Below, piece after piece: positions 36,942 to 64,000 of a stretch of 64,000 bases of DNA (the stretch's first letter is position 1; each line of letters opens with the position of its first letter). Source of the stretch: Apus apus (taxonomy: Eukaryota > Chordata > Aves > Apodiformes > Apodidae). The stretch spans positions 21,906,608 through 21,970,607 of the forward strand of contig NC_067289.1 of assembly GCF_020740795.1 (NCBI RefSeq), read 5' to 3'. Below the pieces are notes generated by a model. That model ran no database searches, had not been told where the DNA came from, and saw nothing but the letters and a program-made list of their open reading frames with translations. The translations under genes and the position numbers were made by a program.

Positions 36942-37599
36942 GCGGGGTCGCGGTCACTGTCCCCGCATGGGGTGGGCTCCGCTCCGAGGCCCCATCACTG
37001 GGGGCTGCAGGAGAGCGCGATGGTGTCTGTCCCCAGCGCGGCTGCACAGACCCCTCCTTCCAGCCCCGGGGGGCTCGCTGTGTGGCACTGAGGGCGGGGA
37101 GACGCCGGGGCACGGGAGAAGGTGCCAGAGGCGGGCACGGAGCCCGGCTGGGGGGGGCACGGCTGCCTGTGCAGAGAGGTTTCCACCAGCGGCTTCTCCC
37201 GCTTCAGGCTGGTTGCTGGAAGGTGCTCTTCGAAGAATGCTCGGTCGTTGTGCCACCCGTGCGCGTATCACACGTTCCTTCTGCCTGCAGGGAGCCCGAA
37301 GCTTTTGGCTGACAACTTCGCTGTAGAGCCGGCACTCCAGCAGGTTCGGGCACAACGCCGGTGCCTTGCATCCCGCACACGGAGGTATTTTGGTGCGACC
37401 AGAGTAGAAACGCGCAGCCCGAGGAAGCGGGGCAGTTGTGGACGCCCCGGGCGATGCTCAGCACCGGCCGGCACTGCCCGGCCCGGGCGCTCCCTTCGTC
37501 CAGCGCCGCGGCAGAAGGACCCGCACGGAGCAAACGGAACCCGCCCCGCTGAGCACCGGCAGCTCGGGTGCGCTTTAACCCCAGGCTTCGCACCTCTGA

Positions 37600-40500
37600 T
37601 GTGCTCAGATCACCTCTGGGCCGGCAGGGATGTCTCGATGGAGAGACCTTACAGACCGGAAAGATGCTTCACAAGTCATTTTGTAGCTATTTTTCAAAGC
37701 ACCGCATCAGTTGCGATACCTACAACGTTTCCTTCCGGGGATGTCTGGGCAAAGAGCGATCAGGGGATACTGAGGTCATTTTGCCTGTAGGTTTTGTCCT
37801 TTATGGGTTGGTATGAGCTACCCTACTCTGCACAGCAGCTAGAGATCTCTGAGATCTGTGGTGCTTTACACTGCAAAAATAATACCTTTCTGACAGTTTA
37901 AGCAGTACAATACAGTTTAGCATAACTGCATAAACAGCAGTACTTGGGCTTTTAACAGTAACTCTGTCATCACAAAGACAATAGTGCTTATATTTATTTT
38001 TTAAAACCTTAAGAAAACCATTCATCTTTTCTATTATTAAAGATTTTGGGTACTGATGAAGGATCATAAAACTGAAATAGAGCACAATCTCAATTTTTAT
38101 ATTCAGTGGAAGCTGTCCTAACAAGGATCTTAGTTTTCCTGTTGCCACATTGCAGCATGCTCTGGCAGAAGCCTTTCCTACAAATGAAGGGGTATCAAAA
38201 AGAAGCCTTCATTTTGCTGAGGGATGTAAACCTCCAAATGAAATTTGGAGCTGCTCTTTCTTGCAGCTGCTTGACATGACATTTATGTCAAATGCCAACA
38301 GAAATCCATAACTTCTCTTTCCTCAGGCTAGAGAAAAAAGAGAAAGTAGAGAAGGCAGAAATTCCTTCCATTACATGTAGGCCAACACAGAGATAAAAGC
38401 TTCCTGAAAACTGGAGCCAAGATTTCACCTTGTGGAAGAACACAAGTGTTGGAGAAATGCATTTTTTTTCCCTTTAATACTCTTATTTGTCCTTTTCCAG
38501 CCTCATTTTGGTTTGTTTGTTGTTTGTTTTTTTTTTTTTTAATTGTAAATCACGAAAGATTGACCCAGTCTTTCCTCGAGGGGCATTTGTCATAATAACT
38601 ACTACCATTTTGGGGAGGGCATTTTTCATTTACCCTACTACTTCGTAGCTCCTTTTGCCAGACTCCCTCTGTGCGACTCCTCTGTAGCAGCTGAAACGTA
38701 TAGGTATAAAAACATCAGCCTCTGTGTGTTACTTGAGTTTCATGAGCTGAAGGATGATCAGGACTGACACCCCACTTGAGATTCACCACAAATAAGATTT
38801 GTGTATTTAAAGAAATTTTATAGGCGCTGGGCCATAAACTTCACTCTTGGCTCATCTTTGCATCCAGCAGCTCTTGAGCTCACGCAGCGACACACAGGGA
38901 GTGGTTAATGAACACTGGTTATTCCACCTCAAGGTGCAGTTTTACACCCAGCCTTCTTGTCTGTACTTCTCAAAGCAGGGAAGTGTTACAAACATGTTTA
39001 AATGAATCCCAGCATTGTGCAGCAGTCTCTAGCAGTACCCTGGTGCTCTTCATAGATGCTATTGTCCTGGTTTAAGCAGCAACAAAACCACACTAGGAGC
39101 ATGTCCAAGCATCATCTCACTGTGGTAGCTACATCAAATGCTTCTGCAGCATTTCCAGCCTTCCACAGGGAAGTGGATTGCTTCTTGTGATGACTCTGCA
39201 GAAGGATTTTACAAGTATTGGTGCTTTTCCTCCATTTAGAGTGAAGCAGATGACACAAGGCAAAGCAGCTGCTGGAGTACAAGCACTAACCTTCTACAAA
39301 CACGTGAACTGCTTTTGTGCAGGGCAGGGAGCCTGAGGAAAGCGATGGAGAACACGCAAAAATGTGTTCATGTTTGATCTCAATTGTTTGTTTAAAGCCT
39401 CTTTAATTCTTTATTCTTCTGCAATAAAATGTTTGAGGGTAAGACAACACAGCTTTATGGACAAGTAAACATTTGTGAAGAATACTAACACTCTGTACTT
39501 ATTCATTAAGGACATAAAAGGTTTGCTTAAATGCCACCAAAAATATAGCAGAATAAAACAAGATTTCTGAATCTACCAGCTTTTGGAGCTGATTTTGAGA
39601 GACATGGACCTGCAATAGTTGTCCAGATGTTCTGGACAGTCCTGTCTTCTCCACCCTCTAGGAGTTCAGGTTCTGTTTCAAAAAATTATCTTCAAATACC
39701 CGTCAGTGAAACACATTATGTCATGTTTCCATTTCAAATTTACTCAAGAAAATGCAAGATTTGTAACACCAAAGGTGGACTGATCTATGCATGTGGGGGC
39801 AGTGATGGATACAGGAAGATATTACAGCTTTTATTAGACTTATTGATGTCATAGGAGCTTGGGAATTTGGTGTCATTGTTTAATTTGGATATTTCAAGTC
39901 CTGCTGCACTTTTTCAGCTTGCAAATTCTGGTAACTATTGTGCTCTAATGATGGTGTTGCTATAGAGCTCCAATAATCAGGCATTAAGACAAAGTTTGTA
40001 GGTAGGAGATTGTCTAAAAAAAGATGCTAACTCTGCCTACAACTTCTACTGTAGACTGTGAAAAGCAGTTCCAAAGACACTGTGCAGCTAAAACCTGAGT
40101 TACAGACCTCTCTGCAAGATGCAATAAATTGCACTAACAGGGCATAGGAGGAACCTTACTCTTATTAACTCTGAATTTTCAAGAAGTCAGCTCTAAGAAA
40201 GAAAAATTATTTAAAAAATAAATTTTTACTTTACAGTTAAACAGTGACTACAAAAGTTTCCTGTTCAGCTATGGTAAAAAAATGTTTACCTAAAATATGG
40301 GCAACCAAGTGGCTGCCTAGAAAGTATATAACTTTCATTTTGTATATTTCCAATCAATTTAAATCAGGACACACTCCTGCAAAAATATCAAAGCAAAAAA
40401 AGGTGTTTAAAAAAAAAAAAAGTAGTAGATTCCACCCTGCTCCCCACACATACCCCTTTGAATGCCTTGCAGGACACCTTTGACAGCCCTGGGGTTGGCA

Positions 40501-42995
40501 TCTCTTCCTCTTGCACACAAGGGAGAAAGGCAAGTGAGACAAACTCATCTGCATTTCTAAGTGCAAATAAAAATACATCCTTTAAACTACTGCATATAAA
40601 GTGAAGTGCCAAACAGCATATTAAAGCAAACCAAAATGTTCTTTCAGTTGAGCTGATTATCATACATACAAAGTTGTTTGTTAAACTGCTAAGTGTGTAA
40701 GGAACTTTGTCACAGCTTCACAAATAAGATTCAAGTCGCGGATTTATGAACAGAGGGGGTTTAAAAAAAAATACTCCTTTGTGTAGAAAAGTGTTTCCAC
40801 ATACACAGTCTCAAAAGCAATAACAAAAATTTTGCCTTTTCTTCCCTGAAGATATCAGCTTGCACATTTTAAAGGAAAAGCTTAGAAGTTAAATGTGGAC
40901 ACAAGGAATGTCTGTTCTATTTATGTCTGGAAAAGCCCACCTCTCACCAAAGTCAAACAGATCCTGGAGGTAGATGCTTCTCTGCCTCTAATCATTGGTG
41001 ATTAAATACATAACGGTAAGATCACACATTTCAAATATGCAGTTCAGATCCCTTTATCATAAGCAGGTAAAAAAAAAAAGTATTAAAATAAACCCTTACG
41101 GAACGCTTCTCAAGGAATTGCAAAACATTGTAACTCCCTCTTCCCAGAAAACATCATTAATTAGGCCTTAATTTCAAATACCTTTCTTGCTTAAACTGCT
41201 TACGCCATCCACCATGAAATGAGGATGCATGCTTAGCAGTTAAGGCATCAAGTATATCTAGGTTCTACAAGCTATTGATTTCTTTTGTAGAGTGTCTTTA
41301 ACATAAACAATTGCTCAGACTGAGCTGAGAGCAGTTGGCCACCAAACTGAACAGAAACAAGAAGTGTGCGTGGGGGGAAGGTTAAGCATTTCAGATATGC
41401 AGCCATCTGCAGCATTTGCCTAGCACTGCCTGGATGTATTTTTAATAACAAGCCAGATTGTAAGAGGAAATCTCTTAAAATACTGATACACAGATATTGA
41501 AATATAGATATATTAAAATACTGCAGTGTCCCAAACGGGGCGAGATAACAGATGAGATGTATATGCACAGAACAAGACTTATTGCAAACAGCACTGGGGT
41601 CTTAACTGCTTTAAAGTAGAAGGCACAAGCACAGTCAAAGTGTGGAGAAACTGGGAGGTTGGAACAGAATGTTTGCAAAAGGAACAAGAAAATGTACTAT
41701 GAGAAGTCAAGCCAATCAATCAACCAAGGTTAACCATTAAAACATTGGCAACTTACTTATTACCAAGTTTTATAGTAGATCTAGAATATTAATTATCGAC
41801 TTTAAAAGGATCCCAAAATCTTAACCTTTAAAAGCTAATGATGAAAGATTGCTTAAGGTCAAATTAACTAATAAAAACAACGCAGGAGTTAATCTCTCTC
41901 ACCCTTGCCTGTCCACAGCTGGGTGTCCCTTTGTCTGGCCCTTAATCCTCAGAATTGATCTCTCTGGCTGGTGTCCCTGCTGGAGACGAGGATGTCCAGC
42001 AACCTCCTGGGAAAGCGCTGATCAGAAGTCCACCCATCAAAGGTGGACCAGGCACTTATAGAGTCAAGTGGACTGAGGGCTGGCATTTAGCTATTTAGCC
42101 ATACCTCCAAAGTCTCTTATTGGAGCATAAAGGGGAAACAGTGGGAAAAGCCAAGAAGGCCCTTTTCTCACCAAGCAAACTCTTATCTGTTTGTTCCTAT
42201 TTTGTCTCTGTTTCAGGCCTAGCTCTGGCTGGGCTCTGTGTTTAACACCAAAGAGAGCAGCTGGTGTTATGAACACCAACTTGGCCTCTGTTTGTACCTT
42301 TCAAGGTTGTTACCAGCTCAGTTTGCTAGGCTTTTCCCTTTCTCATGGGAATCTTTCCACTCCTGTAAAACTGAGAGACAAAAAGCAATTGAATCATAAA
42401 GGGGAAACTGAGGCAGGCATATTGAGAGATGGCACATCCTGCTACATGCATCTGTAGCAGGGTCTGGGGTAACACACCCTCCACGTGAGAAATCTTAAAG
42501 AATGTGGAGGAGGAGTTGAAGAAACAAATAAATAAATGGAGAAGTGCAGCAGATCAGTGTTGCTCTAAACTCCAAATCCTCAGCTCAGGCAGCTGAGATG
42601 TGTCTTAGAAGTTCCAGCTGAAAGAGGTCCTTGGTCAAGCAGGCTAAAATAGCATTTTATATTTTCCTTGAGGCTTTCTGTACCTGTGCAGCTCACTAAC
42701 ACCTCGCTGCTTCTCTTTCATCTGGGGCTGGAACAAGAGACTGCACCTACAAGGAAGCTTGTTCTCCATGGGGCACGATGAATGTAAGGCTGGTGAGCCA
42801 CCTCCATTCTAGGGCACGTCTGGGGAACAAGGTGGAGGGAGGTAGTTCTGAGGTTGCTATGGTCTATCCCACTTCTAACTTCTAGAAGGAATTTTAAGAT
42901 TAGAACAATACTCCTGTGGGACCTTGGATAGTTAAGGGTCAGACAACGCTCCCAAGCAAAGCCCAGCATTTCAGTGTTTGTTTCAGAGGTTAACA
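37600..42995. other. SKIL-PRKCI intergenic region
   Basis: 5.4 kb of mostly AT-rich sequence between the SKIL promoter and the PRKCI poly(A) site. No coding exon recognised. It includes a probable solo LTR at about 41526-42477. Confidence 0.7.
41526..42477 (-). mobile_element. Probable solo LTR of an endogenous retrovirus
   Basis: Read on the minus strand it begins TGTGTTACCCC and ends GTTTGGGACA, the TGT...ACA ends usual for LTRs. Inside, in the expected order, are a TATA-like CTATAAGTGCC near 42060, the block GGACATCCTCGTCTCCAGC, a late poly(A)-like AATAAGTC and T/G-rich sequence near the end. It is GC-richer than its flanks. No internal retroviral sequence is next to it, and I see no clear target-site duplication. 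Age cannot be given beyond old. The family is not identified. Confidence 0.45.
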
Positions 42996-42999
42996 CACA

Positions 43000-45494
43000 C
43001 AGGCCTAATATAAATGTTTTATTTAAAGTAAAAAGTGTGCACAAATAAAAGGAATTATTACTAAACAACGTTCAAGACCATATTCCATATGAAACAAGAA
43101 AATAGTAGTGACAATATTAAGTAGCAGAGCACCCAGAAGAATCCAACTTGCATACAAAAAGGAGGTTACTCGACATAAATACATCATGCTTCTGATGCAG
43201 ACACTTTTTCCAAAAGACAAAGCCTACTGCACTGGACTGTTTACACCCAATGTCCCTTCTGAATATTTATGACATATACATAACAATGACAAATAACTGC
43301 TAATACCATGGCACTTTGGAGAAAATTAAAGTTTAAAAATGGATTTACAGTCATTTAAGATGTTTGTCACTTAGCAACATTCTCAATGGTTAGATACGTA
43401 AATAGAAAAAGTATCTTTTCTGTGACATTATCTATAAAAAAATTAACTTCTGCTTTAAGCACAAAAGACAGCATTTTACTCCATAACTCTTCTGTGATGA
43501 ACAGCAGAAATGCCCTTCCTTACATAAAAAACATTTTACTTAATACCCCATATGAAACTAAGCCAGAAGACAAGGCTTTTCTTGTTTGCTTTAAATAAAT
43601 TCCAAGTTTAATATCAGTGAAATCATGTCTAAAACTACTCATGCAGGTGTAGAAGTCAGTCACCAAACAATTAACCACAATTTTTAAACTGCATGTAAGC
43701 AAGTTCACTTGACATGAACTAAACATGCTGAAGTTATTAGCTGCTCTTTACAAGTAGGTTTACTCCGATATTTTACATTTGAAAATATACAACTCGAGTT
43801 TCGGGGAACCTGATTTTTAACAGTGTGGAGGTTCAATGCTTCCCAGAAACTGGGGCCCCTCCAATCACCTCCTCATTTTGAAAACTCAGCCCAACACTTA
43901 AGAGTGTCCTGTTCAGGTTGCAAAGAAATGAACTAAACACACCATGACACTACTGTGTATTTGTGCAATCTCTCTCCTTGAAGCTAACATGTAAGTGAAA
44001 AAGCATACACCAGCAGATTTGTGCTAGGAATTTAGTGTTGCCACACAAGGTTTCTGAAGGAGAGACACTGATGAAGCAGAAGTCTAGTTAAAAGCTTCAG
44101 ATAAGGTTTGCTAACTTGTGCTTACAGATACTTTGATCCGCTTTCAGTAACACTTAGCTGGCCTTACAGTTCTTACTAATATAACAAGATTCTTCTCCTC
44201 AATGTCTCTTAGTCCCTTTTCTCCAAAATAATGATTAAAAAAAAAAGTGGTACATTTGGCATTTCTCCAGCCTAAGACATTTAAAACTATTCCCTAAACA
44301 TTAAAAATAAGAATTATCTGTGCTATATATTACACTGTTTAGTAAGATGAAATGTAAAAAAGTCACACCTCCCAAAAGTCCTACTTTGAACAGTTCTTTC
44401 ATTTTACTTCAATTGCTTTACTACTAATTTTGATTCTACTCACCAACATTTAAGGTTTGACTGCGATTACAAATCACCATCTGTAAGTGGAGCAGCTAAG
44501 GGAGTCATTCTGGACAGCACCTCTTTTTTCTAGATGTGCTTTTTCCACTGGCAAAGTCAAATGCATTTCCAAGAACATAGCAGTAAGATCAAAAAAGGAA
44601 GCCAGGCCCTTGCCCAGGCCATAGCTGTAACATATGCAGTTCTGATACAGGTAAGACAGCAAGTGTAAAAGCAATAAATAATAGTATGAGGTTCTACATC
44701 TATTAGCTGCCCATTATCGCTGAATTAAGCTCTACAGTTTTTGACTTTTTAAAGTATTAATTGAATTCCAATTATTGCAACTGATGCTCTGTACCATGTA
44801 CAACCCCACTGAATGGGGCAGGCTCAGAAAGGCACTGGACCAGTGTGCAGTTCCTCCTGGATCACTTCAGAGCAAAGCCTATTGATTCTACTACTGAGTT
44901 AATCATCTCCTTTTGGACAGGACTGATACACCCTGTGAAAGGAGACATTGTTGACCGATTCCGTTTAAAAATCTGCTCTCCTTCCTGTCATTTCAATCTG
45001 AAAGGCAGTAACACAGCTCTAACTCCTAAGGAGAACAGGGAAAGTAGATGTTTAGAGAGATTTAGAACTATGGAAATCATAAAGTCTTGTTTTGCTGGGA
45101 AAATGGAAGTCCTTTAACAATATTTTATTACATCCCTTAAAGCAATTTGTATTCTTAAAGCAGTTAAGAAAACTTTCCTTTATCAGAACCACTGTGTTGG
45201 CAAATTACACACCCAGAGCCCACTCTTCAGTCACAAGTCCCAGAGACCACCTTCTACATTAAAATTCAAGTTTGGCAAAACTGTTGGAAAGTTTGACATT
45301 TTATATCTTGGCAGCTGAAGGTTCAGCACAACAACTGTCCTGGACAATAATAAATACAGAAAGAAAATTAGTGAGTAATTCACACTGGGTGGCAAGGGTA
45401 AGGTGTTCAGTTACTCGTTTTATGCAAATGCATCCAAATGAAGAGATGTTTATCCACACAGAGTAACACTTGGCACAGTCCAGAAATGGAGAAT
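43000..45494 (-). other. PRKCI: PRKCI 3'UTR (probable extent)
   Basis: AT-rich, no conserved reading frame, running from the TGA at 45497-45495 to the poly(A) signal at 43023. The extent is inferred from the signal. Confidence 0.6.
43018..43023 (-). terminator. PRKCI: PRKCI poly(A) signal (AATAAA)
   Basis: Minus strand AATAAA followed 15-30 bases later by a GU-rich element (CCTGTGTGTGTT), the classical arrangement. It lies 2.5 kb after the PRKCI stop, similar to the mammalian 3'UTR length. Confidence 0.7.
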
Positions 45495-63860
<18,366 letters not shown>

Positions 63861-64000
63861 CTGAGCAAAAGAAAAATAGATTTGATAAAATATACTGCAA
63901 TATATTGCATTTGCTCAATGCCTCTTAACACCTTCTACATACCACTAGTATAAAACTCATCCTTGCTGCAGACCCCTAAAAACAATAAGTAATGTTAGTA
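63861..64000 (-). other. PRKCI: PRKCI intron 1, partial
   Basis: Sequence upstream of the exon 2 acceptor. Exon 1 (start codon and about 34 residues) and the promoter lie beyond the right edge. Confidence 0.85.

Larger units (their letters stand above)
35780..37150. promoter_or_regulatory. SKIL: CpG island, SKIL promoter region
   Basis: About 1.4 kb of extremely GC- and CpG-rich sequence, in contrast to the AT-rich flanks, directly upstream of the SKIL coding exon. It has several GC boxes (GGGGCGGGGC-type runs near 36720-36750), C homopolymers at about 36196-36220 and 36270-36305, CCG/GCC triplet runs near 36220-36240 and 36543-36563, and a 17 bp minisatellite at 36840-36941. There is no TATA box, as usual for island promoters. 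Transcription start is probably between 36100 and 36900 on the minus strand. Long open frames on both strands here are by-products of GC content. Confidence 0.8.

Noticed and set aside
35675-37113. Very long open frames (up to 341 codons) on both strands of the CpG island
   Set aside because: They exist on both strands at once, are composed of Pro/Arg/Ala/Gly repeats, and follow from GC content that removes stop codons. No domain is recognisable.

Overview
The window is vertebrate nuclear DNA, most likely from a bird. It has multi-exon genes with GT-AG introns, a 3' end of a CR1 LINE with the (ATTCTGTG)-type tail usual in birds and reptiles, an avian-type solo LTR, and a very GC-rich promoter island in otherwise AT-rich sequence. 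All recognised genes lie on the minus strand. Reading right to left (their transcription order) they are PRKCI (atypical protein kinase C iota; 17 of 18 coding exons, exon 1 lies beyond base 64000), SKIL (SnoN; complete, 6 coding exons, 690 codons) and CLDN11 (claudin-11; complete, 3 exons, 207 codons). From memory this is the gene order of human 3q26.2 (PRKCI-SKIL-CLDN11), so the window is a conserved syntenic block. Exon phases were checked by hand: every junction closes in frame, and the exon sums give 207, 690 and 562 residues, the last equal to human PRKCI minus its 34-residue first exon.

Layout. 1-4.0 kb: non-coding, GC-richer, with poly(A) signals on both strands; perhaps the 3' end of a convergent plus-strand gene (SLC7A14 is the expected neighbour), not proven. 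4.03-14.5 kb: CLDN11 with a short 3'UTR and two introns. 14.5-18.45 kb: intergenic. 18.46-34.9 kb: SKIL coding exons and a long AU-rich 3'UTR, with a CR1 fragment and a solo LTR in its introns. 35.0-37.6 kb: SKIL 5' region and CpG island with homopolymer C runs, CCG repeats and a perfect 6 x 17 bp minisatellite. 37.6-43.0 kb: intergenic, with a probable second solo LTR at about 41.5-42.5 kb. 43.0-64.0 kb: PRKCI 3'UTR and exons 18 to 2, with an old CR1 fragment in one intron.

Functionally the three genes are independent: PRKCI is the polarity kinase of the PAR6-PAR3 complex, SKIL is a nuclear co-repressor of TGF-beta/SMAD signalling, and CLDN11 is a tight-junction protein of myelin and Sertoli cells. 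I found no operon-like or novel multi-gene system, no tRNA or rRNA and no CRISPR. The most noteworthy items are the promoter minisatellite, two clean tandem duplications, two solo LTRs, and an unexplained GC-richer reading frame with splice-like edges inside the SKIL 3'UTR.
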